29,612 bases of DNA, from the NCBI GenBank assembly GCA_023412855.1, contig JAEZRJ010000003.1, forward strand, positions 1-29,612, written 5' to 3'. Source of the DNA: Bacillota bacterium. Lineage in GTDB: Bacteria; Bacillota; Clostridia; Lachnospirales; Lachnospiraceae. Positions 1-7,232 of this stretch are shown here, one piece after another (position 1 is the first letter of the stretch; every line of letters begins with the position of its first letter). Under the pieces are notes generated by a model, which was not told where the DNA came from, searched no databases, and saw only the letters and a list, made by a program, of their open reading frames with translations. Both the position numbers and the translations under genes were made by a program.

Positions 1-56
1 AGATCACTGAGGTAATCAGCGGTGCGAAAGCCCAGAAGAAAAAGAAGTTAAGTTAG
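1..56 (+). CDS. atpG: ATP synthase F1 gamma subunit, C-terminal end (partial)
   Basis: Only the last 17 codons are inside the window, read from position 3 to a TAG at 54-56. The peptide ITEVISGAKAQKKKKLS resembles the C-terminus of F1 gamma (the ITEIVxGA pattern). The family position is right, since atpD follows at once. Gamma is the central rotor shaft coupling the membrane ring to the beta catalytic sites. The lysine-rich last residues are unusual, but the tail is variable in the family. The stop codon overlaps the Shine-Dalgarno of atpD (AGGAG at 55-59), which points to translational coupling. Identity rests on context plus this short tail. Confidence 0.85.
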   Translation, partial: ITEVISGAKAQKKKKLS

Positions 57-68
57 GAGTCGGAGCAT

Positions 69-1457
69 ATGAAACAAGGAAAAATAGTTCAGGTAATGGG
101 CCCCGTTGTGGATGTGGAATTTGAAGACAATGACTTGCCTCGTATCAAAGACGCTTTGGAAGTAAAAAACGGAGAAAAGCGTTGCGTTATGGAGGTGGCA
201 CAACACATCGGAAATAATATGGTGCGCTGCATCATGCTTGCTTCCAGCGAAGGACTTAGCAGAGATATGGAAGTAACGGCCACGGGAAGCGGGATCAAGG
301 TGCCGGTAGGCGAAAAAACCCTGGGACGCCTTTTTAATGTGCTGGGTGAAACTCTGGATGACGGCGCATCTTTAGAGGGCGAAGAGAAATGGGTTATCCA
401 TAGGGATCCTCCGGCATTCGCGGATCAGAGCCCGGCAGTGGAAATCTTAGAGACCGGAATTAAGGTTATCGACCTTTTGACACCTTATGCCAAAGGCGGT
501 AAGATCGGACTTTTCGGCGGTGCCGGCGTAGGTAAGACGGTACTTATTCAGGAATTGATCCGTAACATCGCTACAGAGCATGGCGGATATTCCATTTTCA
601 CCGGTGTTGGTGAGCGTTCCAGAGAGGGTAACGATCTGTGGACAGAAATGAAAGAATCAGGAGTTTTGGAAAAGACAGCTTTGGTATTCGGACAGATGAA
701 CGAGCCCCCCGGAGCACGTATGCGCGTGGGCGAGGCGGGACTGACCATGGCGGAATACTTCCGCGATGAGGTAGGCAAAGATGTGCTTTTATTTATCGAC
801 AATATATTCCGTTTTACGCAAGCAGGTTCAGAAGTATCGGCATTGCTGGGAAGAATGCCCTCCGCGGTAGGTTATCAGCCGACTCTTGCAACGGAAATGG
901 GCGAATTGCAGGAGCGTATCACTTCTACAAAAAATGGTTCGGTTACTTCCGTACAGGCTGTTTATGTGCCGGCGGACGACTTGACTGACCCGGCGCCTGC
1001 TACAACATTCTCTCATCTGGATGCTACTACGGTACTTTCCAGAAAAATCGTGGAGCAGGGTATTTACCCGGCGGTAGACCCATTGGAATCCACTTCCCGT
1101 ATTCTGGAAGCGGATGTAGTAGGTCAGGAGCATTACGAGACGGCGAGACGCGTTCAGGAAATGCTTCAGAAGTATAAAGAACTTCAGGATATTATCGCGA
1201 TTCTCGGTATGGAGGAGTTGTCGGAAGAAGATAAGGTGACAGTATACCGTGCCAGAAAGGTGCAGAAATTCTTATCTCAGCCTTTCCACGTAGCTGAGAA
1301 CTTTACCGGTATATCCGGAAAGTATGTGCCGGTTGCGGAGACCATCAAGGGCTTCCAGGCTATTCTTGACGGAGAGATGGACGAGTACCCGGAAAACGCA
1401 TTTTTCAACGTCGGAAACATCGACGAGGTAAAAGAAAAAGCAGCATCTATGGCATAA
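69..1457 (+). CDS. atpD: ATP synthase F1 beta subunit (catalytic)
   Basis: Catalytic subunit of F-type ATP synthase, which makes or hydrolyses ATP on the cytoplasmic side of the membrane. The 462-residue length is normal. Visible motifs are the Walker A P-loop GGAGVGKT at about residues 150-157, the GER glutamate at about 182, and the Walker B segment LLFIDNIFRF with Asp at about 244. The start ATG lies 9 nt after AGGAG, which overlaps the upstream atpG stop. atpC follows after 19 nt, so this is the usual ...atpG-atpD-atpC operon end. Nothing in beta tells whether the enzyme pumps protons or sodium; subunits a and c would be needed. There is no frameshift or missing key residue. Confidence 0.99.
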   Translation: MKQGKIVQVMGPVVDVEFEDNDLPRIKDALEVKNGEKRCVMEVAQHIGNNMVRCIMLASSEGLSRDMEVTATGSGIKVPVGEKTLGRLFNVLGETLDDGASLEGEEKWVIHRDPPAFADQSPAVEILETGIKVIDLLTPYAKGGKIGLFGGAGVGKTVLIQELIRNIATEHGGYSIFTGVGERSREGNDLWTEMKESGVLEKTALVFGQMNEPPGARMRVGEAGLTMAEYFRDEVGKDVLLFIDNIFRFTQAGSEVSALLGRMPSAVGYQPTLATEMGELQERITSTKNGSVTSVQAVYVPADDLTDPAPATTFSHLDATTVLSRKIVEQGIYPAVDPLESTSRILEADVVGQEHYETARRVQEMLQKYKELQDIIAILGMEELSEEDKVTVYRARKVQKFLSQPFHVAENFTGISGKYVPVAETIKGFQAILDGEMDEYPENAFFNVGNIDEVKEKAASMA

Positions 1458-1476
1458 ATAAGAGAGAGGTGTTGAT

Positions 1477-1884
1477 ATGGAGACATATAGTTTAAAAGTA
1501 ATGGCGGTGGATAAGACTTTTTTTGATGGCCGCTGCACATCTCTCATTATCCCTTCCCTTGACGGTCTGGTAGGAATTCTGGCACACCATGAGAACATGG
1601 TAATTGCTGTAAAAGAAGGAGAAATCCAGATTAAGCTTGAGGATGGAAGTGAAATAGAAGCCTTGGTGGGCATCGGTTTTTTTGAAATAATGAATAACCG
1701 TGCCACTCTTCTCGTACAGACGGTGGAGCGACCGGAAGAGATCGACGTCGCGAGAGCCAGAGAGGCAGAGGAGAGAGCGATGGAGCAGCTGCGCCAGAAG
1801 CAGAGCCTTCGCGAATATTACCACACACAAGCGGCGTTGTCCAGAGCTATGACCAGGCTGAAGACAGCGAGCAAACACAAGTAA
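1477..1884 (+). CDS. atpC: ATP synthase F1 epsilon subunit
   Basis: Last gene of the F-ATPase operon, 135 aa, with the family's usual layout. An N-terminal beta-sandwich (about residues 1-85, including SLIIPSLDGLVGILAHH, the conserved epsilon signature area) is followed by a charged two-helix C-terminal hairpin (about 88-135, rich in Arg, Glu and Gln), which can inhibit ATP hydrolysis. The GAGAGGT ribosome site precedes the ATG by about 6 nt. A strong intrinsic terminator follows 23 nt after the stop, closing the operon. Confidence 0.96.
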   Translation: METYSLKVMAVDKTFFDGRCTSLIIPSLDGLVGILAHHENMVIAVKEGEIQIKLEDGSEIEALVGIGFFEIMNNRATLLVQTVERPEEIDVARAREAEERAMEQLRQKQSLREYYHTQAALSRAMTRLKTASKHK

Positions 1885-1907
1885 AAAAATAAATTGAAAT
1901 ACAATAG

Positions 1908-1959
1908 GGAAGGCACCAAAGCACGATATGAATTCGTGCTGCGGTGGCTTCCTTTTTTG
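1908..1959 (+). terminator. Intrinsic terminator of the atp operon
   Basis: A long stem: GGAAG-x-CACC ... AGCACGA pairs with TCGTGCT ... GGTG-x-CTTCC around the loop TATGAAT, with a few mismatches in the middle. It is followed at once by six T. It sits 23 nt after the atpC stop. Confidence 0.9.
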
Positions 1960-1981
1960 TAATAGAGAACAGCCTGTGAGG

Positions 1982-2045
1982 GCGGAACAAAAGCTGTGCA
2001 GCCGAAATATTTGGCCGCGAGAGTGCGCGGAGCACACTTTTGTTC
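1982..2045 (+). repeat. 64-bp structured direct repeat, copy 1
   Basis: Identical at 63 of 64 positions to 2106-2169. Its ends are inverted (GAACAAAAG ... CTTTTGTTC), and inside it CCGCG pairs with CGCGG, so the unit can fold into a long hairpin with a smaller one within it. There is no poly-T tail, and no protein is supported across it. Confidence 0.85.
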
Positions 2046-2074
2046 TGTAATAGGAAAGTGCTCCTATTACAGAA
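2043..2074. repeat. Perfect 13-bp inverted repeat between the two 64-bp units
   Basis: TTCTGTAATAGGA pairs perfectly with TCCTATTACAGAA around a 6-nt loop. It overlaps the last 3 nt of repeat copy 1 and lies in the spacer between the two copies. The left arm word TCTGTAATAGGAA recurs at 23507-23519 in the metK leader. Confidence 0.8.
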
Positions 2075-2105
2075 GCCTTCGGGCAAACAATGCGCAGCTA
2101 CGCGC

Positions 2106-2169
2106 GCGGAACAAAAGCTGTGCAGCCGAAATATTTGGCCGCGAGAGTGTGCGGAGCACACTTTTGTTC
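2106..2169 (+). repeat. 64-bp structured direct repeat, copy 2
   Basis: Second copy of the unit at 1982-2045. The single difference (C to T) falls in the internal CCGCG/CGCGG stem and only turns a G-C pair into G-U, so the fold is kept. It lies between the atp operon terminator and the MarR gene promoter. Confidence 0.85.
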
Positions 2170-2201
2170 CTCAATAGGATGAGCCCTCTCATAAAAAAAT
2201 A

Positions 2202-2230
2202 TTGACAGATAAAAGCAGATATGTAAAAAT
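2202..2230 (+). promoter_or_regulatory. Candidate promoter for the MarR/citrate synthase pair
   Basis: A consensus -35 TTGACA at 2202-2207 is followed 16-17 nt later by a weak A-rich -10 (TAAAAA or AAAAAT, 2224-2230). A 13-nt dyad AAACGA-T-TCGTTT at 2272-2284, between this promoter and the gene, could be an operator for the regulator encoded next. Both are predictions from pattern only. Confidence 0.45.
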
Positions 2231-2345
2231 TGTTTATAAGTGAACTGTTCTTTTCTAAACTGTTTGTAATAAAACGATTCGTTTGAGAGCGGTTCGCCCG
2301 TTGTCGGCAAAAAAATTTGGGCGGTCATCATGAGAGGAAATAATT

Positions 2346-2783
2346 GTGAATAACGATTTTGAGACGTTGTTAAACGGTCAGCAGTTTAAAAAGCTTTATG
2401 AGAAAATGAGCAACCTCATTACGGAAAAGTACGGATTGCACAAGATAGAAATAGAAATCCTGCTTTTTCTGAGAAACGGAAGATACGATACGGCGAGAGA
2501 TATCGCGGAGAATAAGTTTTTTTCCAAGGCTCATATTTCTCACGCCATCGAGCATTTGACTGAATGCGGCTATTTGACGGGAAAGGCGGATGATCAGGAC
2601 AGAAGATGCATTCATCTGGAACTTACGAAAGATGCGGAGCCGGTCTGCGAAGAACTGGAGAAATTGAGGAAAGGCCTTGCAGACATTATTTATAAAGATG
2701 TCACAGAGGAAGAAAAGAGGGTGATGTTACAGGTAGGAAAGAAAATTGCACACAATATTAACAAGGAACTGGGAACTTTTTAA
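2346..2783 (+). CDS. MarR-family transcriptional regulator
   Basis: A 145-aa winged-helix regulator. The N-terminal helix carries LYEKMSNLITEKYGLHKIEIEILLFL. The helix-turn-helix is at about residues 50-75 (TARDIAENKFFSKAHISHAIEHL), and the wing holds the DDQDRRCIHLELT segment typical of MarR (D-x-R-R-x). The start is GTG at 2346, placed 6 nt after an AGAGGAAA ribosome site. Citrate synthase starts 22 nt downstream with its own AAGGAG site, so the two are probably one transcript. The ligand and targets are unknown; self-regulation and control of the citrate synthase gene are plausible from position alone. Confidence 0.88.
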   Translation: MNNDFETLLNGQQFKKLYEKMSNLITEKYGLHKIEIEILLFLRNGRYDTARDIAENKFFSKAHISHAIEHLTECGYLTGKADDQDRRCIHLELTKDAEPVCEELEKLRKGLADIIYKDVTEEEKRVMLQVGKKIAHNINKELGTF

Positions 2784-2805
2784 GAAATAGAAAAGGAGAA
2801 GAACT

Positions 2806-4170
2806 ATGAGAATTAGCAAGAAAGAGCAACTAGATAATTATACCGCTAAATACAGCAATGTCTGTATTGAAAATGGTAATATAGACAGCACCTTGTTCGA
2901 CGAGTACGGCGTGAAACGAGGATTGAGGGATAAAAATGGTGAAGGCGTTCTTGCAGGTCTCACAAATATTTCTTTGATAAAATCTCAGGAAATCGTAGAT
3001 GGAAAAAGGATGCCCTGCGAAGGGCGGCTGTTGTATCGAGGCTACGATATCATCGAATTGGTAAAGGGCTTTGAACATACCAAAAGATATGGCTTTGAGG
3101 AAATTGCTTACCTCCTTTTGTTCGGAAGCCTTCCGAACGAGGTACAGCTTAATGAATTCAAGGAGAATCTGTCGCTGATGTGTACCTTGCCGACGAATTT
3201 TACAAGAGATGTTGTTATGAAAGCATCGAGCAAGGATATTATGAATTCGCTGACTAAGAGTGTGCTGGCCCTGGCTTCTTATGATAAGCAGGCTTCGGAT
3301 TTAAGCATCCAGAATGTACTTCGGCAGAGCATGAGCCTGATCAGCGTTTTCCCCATGCTTTCAGTTTATGGGTATCATGCGTATAACCATTATGAATGTG
3401 ATGAAAGCTTTTATATACATAGGCCTGATGCGAATTTATCTACGGCTGAAAACATATTAAGAATGCTGCGTCCGGATAAGAAATACAGTGAATTGGAGGC
3501 GCGGGTACTGGATATTGCGCTTGTTCTGCATATGGAACACGGCGGTGGCAACAACTCCACCTTTACAACGAGAGTGGTCACCTCCTCCGGCTCCGATACC
3601 TATTCTGTAATTGCGGCGGCGCTATCCTCTCTGAAGGGACCTAAGCATGGTGGAGCGAACATCAAGGTAGTGGAGATGATGGCAAACATCAAGAAAAATG
3701 TTAAGGACTTGGATGATGAAGAAGCGGTGAAGGATTACCTTGCCCGCATGCTGAACAAAGAGGTATTCGATAAGAGCGGCCTGATTTATGGTATGGGGCA
3801 TGCGGTATATTCCATTTCAGATCCGAGAGCAACCATATTTAAGGGCTTTGTAGAAAGGCTTGCAGCGGATAAGAAGAGAGATGAGGATTTCAAGCTTTAC
3901 TCCATGATAGAGCGCCTTGCGCCGGAAGTAATCGGCGAAAAGCGCAATATTTACAAGGGAGTAAGCGCCAATGTGGACTTCTACAGCGGCTTTGTATATA
4001 GCATGCTGGATATTCCGTTGGAATTGTACACCCCCATATTTGCTATAGCGAGAATTGTAGGTTGGAGTGCACATCGTCTGGAAGAACTTATCAATGTGGA
4101 TAAAATTATCCGTCCCGCTTACAAGACCGTTATGACGGAAAAAACATATATGGATATTGATGAAAGATAA
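2806..4170 (+). CDS. gltA: Citrate synthase (citrate/2-methylcitrate synthase family)
   Basis: Condenses acetyl-CoA with oxaloacetate to citrate, entering the oxidative half of the TCA route; in fermentative Clostridia this usually serves glutamate synthesis. The protein has 454 aa with the family's N-terminal small extension and the RGYDI segment at about residues 75-85. The three catalytic sites are visible: HMEHGGGN with His at about 242/245, GMGHAVY with His at about 331-334, and VDFYSG with Asp at about 391. The substrate could be propionyl-CoA instead (2-methylcitrate synthase); sequence alone does not settle this, but no propionate-catabolism genes are nearby. It follows a MarR regulator by 22 nt and converges on the GH18 gene with only 5 nt between the stop codons. 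Confidence 0.95.
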   Translation: MRISKKEQLDNYTAKYSNVCIENGNIDSTLFDEYGVKRGLRDKNGEGVLAGLTNISLIKSQEIVDGKRMPCEGRLLYRGYDIIELVKGFEHTKRYGFEEIAYLLLFGSLPNEVQLNEFKENLSLMCTLPTNFTRDVVMKASSKDIMNSLTKSVLALASYDKQASDLSIQNVLRQSMSLISVFPMLSVYGYHAYNHYECDESFYIHRPDANLSTAENILRMLRPDKKYSELEARVLDIALVLHMEHGGGNNSTFTTRVVTSSGSDTYSVIAAALSSLKGPKHGGANIKVVEMMANIKKNVKDLDDEEAVKDYLARMLNKEVFDKSGLIYGMGHAVYSISDPRATIFKGFVERLAADKKRDEDFKLYSMIERLAPEVIGEKRNIYKGVSANVDFYSGFVYSMLDIPLELYTPIFAIARIVGWSAHRLEELINVDKIIRPAYKTVMTEKTYMDIDER

Positions 4171-4175
4171 AACGG

Positions 4176-5315
4176 TTATTCTTTAACGATATTGAAGGTG
4201 TCTGCCAGCAGCAGCCAATTAGCCCGAAATAGATTCATAATTGTCCAATAGCCTACCCCCCGCAGTCCATATTCCTGTACGAGGGAGAATTTTTCCCTCA
4301 TGCTGCGGACATCTTCGAACCAAACTTCGTGAGCTAAACCTTCACTTTCGTAAGTGAAGAAGGGCGACATGGCCACTTGGTCGAACTGGATAGGAACGTT
4401 ATTGTCGATAGCGATCTGTACAGCTTCTGTGTTGCTGATGGTGCGTGCCTTTGTTACCCCCCGCTCGTAGGGGAGTGTCCAGTCGTAGCCGTAGTTAGGG
4501 ATTCCCAGATTGATTTTCTCGATTGGAATCCTCGTAATGGCGTAGTCTACCACCTCCCGCACCTTATTGATAGGGGCCACGGCCATGGGAGGACCGTAGG
4601 TATATCCCCATTCATATGTCATAAGGAGCACGTTGTCCGCAGCCGCTCCCAAAAGCCCATAATCTTTTCCTCCGTAAAGCAGTCCCGGCTGGTTATCGGA
4701 GGTCTTGGGTGCGAGGGCTACGGAGACAGGATAGCCCACGGCATTTACTGCGGCGCGTACATTGGCGACGAACTCTGCAAAGGGAACTCTGTCTTCTGCG
4801 AGAATGTATTCAAAATCGATGTCTACTCCCTCAAATCCCTTTTGGGAAATCGTCGCAAGAAGCTGGTTGATAAGATTTTGCTGCACGGCTATGTCGCTTA
4901 CCACTACAGTGATCAGATGATTGTTGAACAAGCCGTCCGGGCCGAAGGGGGTTAGCGTAAGGATGGGAGCGGTACCTTCCTCCTTTGCAAGCGCAATCAT
5001 CCATGTGTCATCTATGGGCGGAGGAACGAGCTCGCCTGTGGTCGTAAAGCCATAGGAGAATATGGATAAATCGGTGAGATAAGGCAGGGTTTCCGTCAGG
5101 TTAAAGCTATTGATGAAAGGATAAGCATAGCCGTTTGTGTAGATGAATCTTTTCTCACCGGTGTTTTCCCCTGTGCTGAGTAAAAGAGACTGCCCTACGG
5201 CGAGGCGGTAAGGGGAGGAAAGCTGATTGTTATATATGATGGAATCTGTGGTAACTCCAAAGGCGGAAGCGATAGAATTCACAGTATCTCCGGCGTTTAC
5301 GGTATAAATAGTCAT
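4176..5315 (-). CDS. LysM-GH18 glycoside hydrolase, spore-type (SleL/YaaH-like)
   Basis: 379 aa with one LysM domain at the very N-terminus (about residues 2-46, YTVNAGDTVNSIASAFGV) and a GH18 barrel from about 55. The GH18 active-site pattern DxDxE is present as VDIDFEY, with the proton donor Glu at about 169. There is no signal peptide or membrane helix. That is the rule for SleL/YaaH-type N-acetylglucosaminidases, which are made in the mother cell, attach to the spore by LysM and act on cortex fragments in germination. SleL itself has two LysM domains; here only one is seen. A sigma-K-like promoter lies upstream. The ribosome site is weak (CAGGA about 10 nt before the ATG). Confidence 0.88.
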   Translation of the reverse strand: MTIYTVNAGDTVNSIASAFGVTTDSIIYNNQLSSPYRLAVGQSLLLSTGENTGEKRFIYTNGYAYPFINSFNLTETLPYLTDLSIFSYGFTTTGELVPPPIDDTWMIALAKEEGTAPILTLTPFGPDGLFNNHLITVVVSDIAVQQNLINQLLATISQKGFEGVDIDFEYILAEDRVPFAEFVANVRAAVNAVGYPVSVALAPKTSDNQPGLLYGGKDYGLLGAAADNVLLMTYEWGYTYGPPMAVAPINKVREVVDYAITRIPIEKINLGIPNYGYDWTLPYERGVTKARTISNTEAVQIAIDNNVPIQFDQVAMSPFFTYESEGLAHEVWFEDVRSMREKFSLVQEYGLRGVGYWTIMNLFRANWLLLADTFNIVKE

Positions 5316-5342
5316 GAGGAAGGGTCCTGAGGTGATTTGTAT

Positions 5343-5371
5343 TATATTATGCGAAATAGCGGTTAGCAGTT
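5343..5371 (-). promoter_or_regulatory. Candidate sigma-K-type promoter of the GH18 gene
   Basis: On the minus strand the sequence reads AACT, 16 nt, then CATAATATA. The known sigma-K pattern of Bacillus subtilis is mACm-N16-CATAnnnTA; only the last m fails. It lies about 30 nt upstream of the ATG. It fits late mother-cell expression of a spore-coat enzyme, but the assignment is by pattern only. Confidence 0.55.
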
Positions 5372-5435
5372 ACAAATGCCGGGGTTCTTTAAAGAGAGAT
5401 AAAAGAAGAAATTGTATTATAAATAATGGATATGG

Positions 5436-5466
5436 AAGAGGCGGGAGATTCATTCTCCCGCCTCTT
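5436..5466. terminator. Strong 13-bp hairpin at the end of the 50-aa gene
   Basis: AAGAGGCGGGAGA pairs perfectly with TCTCCCGCCTCTT around a 5-nt loop. It lacks a long T tract on either side, so it may be an inefficient terminator or an mRNA-stabilising 3' hairpin. The last codons and the TGA stop of the 50-aa gene lie inside it. Confidence 0.6.
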
Positions 5467-5602
5467 TCGAAATTACCTCGAGAACGTTAATTAAGTCGTA
5501 AATAGAATTCAGCCTTACATTACGTCTCAGGATATTATTTTTTAAATCAATGGACAATGTTTCAAATTTTTCCCGGAGTTCCGGGGATACATAGGACGCC
5601 AT
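5450..5602 (-). CDS. Small conserved-type protein, 50 aa, unknown function
   Basis: This reading frame has an ATG at 5602 preceded by a GAGGTG ribosome site 6 nt away, and ends at TGA 5450-5452. The product begins MASYVSPELREKFETLSIDL and ends with NSIYDLINVLEVISKEAGE. It is charged and helical in appearance, with no signal peptide, no membrane segment and no cysteine. The excellent ribosome site, the amphipathic composition and the following hairpin support it as a real gene. I recall similar short proteins in Lachnospiraceae genomes but cannot name a family. It lies 84 nt after the nitroreductase stop on the same strand and could belong to that transcript or have its own. Confidence 0.7.
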   Translation of the reverse strand: MASYVSPELREKFETLSIDLKNNILRRNVRLNSIYDLINVLEVISKEAGE

Positions 5603-5686
5603 ATTATCACCTCGAGAATAGTGTGTGCAATAATTCGGGAAAAGACAGAGGAAAATATTGGAGGCATTTGAGCAAAATATGGTTTA

Positions 5687-6313
5687 TTACCATATATTTA
5701 TGTGAATTCTGTTGTCCATGGAATATTCCTTTTGAATATTATATACTGCATCTTCCGACGGTTTTCCGATACCTATATAACAAGGCATCATATATTCTTC
5801 CGGAAAAGATAAGACACTTCTTACATATTCCAGCTCCTCTCCCAAGGGAATACGTAATGTGCATGCATATTCTTCCGCTGTAGCTGCCAGAAATATATTT
5901 TCGATGCAGCACCATATAGATGCAAAAGCATTGAGAGAAGATAAATTCTTTGGCTTTAATAAATCATTTTTTTGTTTAAATAGGGGTATTAGCACGCAAC
6001 TGGCATTTAACAGCATTTGGTATTGCTTCGGTATTGCATTATTGTACATCATTTTTTGACAGTCGTCTTTTAATTTCCATGATTTCATAACAAAATCCAG
6101 GCGTTTATCGGATATTTTTTTAGGGATTTTCTTTATTAGTTTTTCTATAACGCTCTTGTCGGTTATAACAACAAAATGCCAATCCCTCATGTGATCATTT
6201 GTGGGTGCTTTCATTCCGGCACCTATAATTTTATAGAGAGTTTCCATATCGATCGATTCGTCACTAAAGTCCCGTATAGTTCGCCGTTTATTTATTACAT
6301 TATAAAAATCCAT
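5687..6313 (-). CDS. Nitroreductase-family FMN oxidoreductase
   Basis: 208 aa from the ATG at 6313, chosen because GAGGTG lies 6 nt before it; an in-frame ATG 24 nt upstream has no such site. The N-terminal NVINKRRTIRDF is the FMN-phosphate-binding signature of the nitroreductase fold. The central GAGMKAPTNDHMRDWHFVVI and C-terminal MMPCYIGIGKPSED segments also match the family, whose members use NAD(P)H to reduce nitro compounds, quinones or flavins. Third gene of a minus-strand cassette after a MarR regulator and a PNPOx-fold protein. The DNA is visibly more A+T-rich than the flanking housekeeping genes. The substrate cannot be told from sequence. Confidence 0.87.
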   Translation of the reverse strand: MDFYNVINKRRTIRDFSDESIDMETLYKIIGAGMKAPTNDHMRDWHFVVITDKSVIEKLIKKIPKKISDKRLDFVMKSWKLKDDCQKMMYNNAIPKQYQMLLNASCVLIPLFKQKNDLLKPKNLSSLNAFASIWCCIENIFLAATAEEYACTLRIPLGEELEYVRSVLSFPEEYMMPCYIGIGKPSEDAVYNIQKEYSMDNRIHINIW

Positions 6314-6345
6314 ATAAATCACCTCTTTCGTTTTCAAAAATGAAA

Positions 6346-6777
6346 TCAGAATTCTTCTATTGATAGGGTTGTGTTGTTTAAGCCATGATAATAGTTGACT
6401 GTCTCAGCGGTAAATTTAAAAACGCAATAGTCTTCGTCATCAATTCCTTTCGGATAATATATTTCAAATCCATCTCTCCATAAAAAAGCCTTGGTATCGT
6501 GATCGGTACATACCTCCATTGTTCCGGTAAATAATGCACCTTTATATTCATTTATTGTGTCATCGCAATAATATACGGATGCTTTTGGATTGCTGAGAAA
6601 TTGTTTCACACGTTTTGAACTTGTATTAGTAGAAAAATAATGAGTTTTTATGCTGCTGTGTTCAAGGACAAGCATGCCTTTTATTTGCGGAAAGCCTTCG
6701 TCGTTGACAGAGCCTATGTATGCAACGCATGCATTATTACGTAATTTACAAATTTCTGATTTAATTTTTTCTTTCAT
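6346..6777 (-). CDS. Pyridoxamine 5'-phosphate oxidase-fold (FMN-binding split barrel) protein
   Basis: 143 aa with the PNPOx-like split-barrel pattern: CVAYIGSVNDEGFPQIKGM at residues 18-36, HYFSTNTSSKRVKQFLSNPKASVYYCD in the middle, then KGALFTGTMEV. Such stand-alone proteins bind flavin or related cofactors and are often called general stress or nitroimidazole-resistance-like proteins; the true substrate is unknown here. The start ATG is one nucleotide after the stop of the MarR gene, and its GGAGG site lies within the MarR 3' end, so translation is probably coupled. The nitroreductase follows after 32 nt. Confidence 0.8.
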   Translation of the reverse strand: MKEKIKSEICKLRNNACVAYIGSVNDEGFPQIKGMLVLEHSSIKTHYFSTNTSSKRVKQFLSNPKASVYYCDDTINEYKGALFTGTMEVCTDHDTKAFLWRDGFEIYYPKGIDDEDYCVFKFTAETVNYYHGLNNTTLSIEEF

Positions 6778-6778
6778 A

Positions 6779-7219
6779 TCATACCTCCCATTTTGTCATA
6801 TTGTTTAATATTTTGTTAAGACTTTTCTCGAATGAGATGATTTCTTCATCATCAAATCCTTTGTAGAAAATTTCACTCATTTTAATGGACACTTCATCAT
6901 ATTGCTGTTTTAGATTTAAAGTGGCTGTGGTCAGCTTTATTTTGACTGTTCTGCGGTCAGAAGGATCATATACCCGCTGTATATGTCCGGATGATTCCAA
7001 TCTATCGAGCATACTCGTCAAAGTTGTTTTGGCAAGTCCGGTTTTGCTTGCCAGCTCTTTGATTGGAATATTATCTTCTTCCCATAAGACGAAAAGAATT
7101 CGTCCTTGAGCGCCGTTAAATTGATCGATGCCATGCTCAATGAGCAATTTTTCAAATATACGTCCTTGAATTTGTTTGATCTTACTAATAAGAAATCCTC
7201 CATTAGTTTTACCGAGCAA
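6779..7219 (-). CDS. MarR-family transcriptional regulator of the nitroreductase cassette
   Basis: 146 aa. The helix-turn-helix is at about residues 53-78 (IPIKELASKTGLAKTTLTSMLDRLESSGHI), followed by the wing with YDPSDRRTVKIKLT, the classic MarR D-x-R-R motif. The start is TTG at 7219, supported by an AGGAGGTGAGG ribosome site just before it. It heads the run regulator, PNPOx-fold protein, nitroreductase. A 21-bp dyad overlaps the promoter region, so autoregulation released by a small aromatic or oxidising compound is a reasonable inference, as in other MarR/nitroreductase pairs. Confidence 0.88.
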   Translation of the reverse strand: MLGKTNGGFLISKIKQIQGRIFEKLLIEHGIDQFNGAQGRILFVLWEEDNIPIKELASKTGLAKTTLTSMLDRLESSGHIQRVYDPSDRRTVKIKLTTATLNLKQQYDEVSIKMSEIFYKGFDDEEIISFEKSLNKILNNMTKWEV

Positions 7220-7232
7220 TCCCTCACCTCCT

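Noticed and set aside
1996..2205. Open frames of about 70-100 codons across the 64-bp repeats
   Set aside because: They lack ribosome sites, exist on both strands and only reflect the stop-poor repeat sequence.
4377..4955. A 192-codon open frame on the plus strand inside the GH18 gene
   Set aside because: It is antisense to a clear GH18 domain with its catalytic motif and has no ribosome site.
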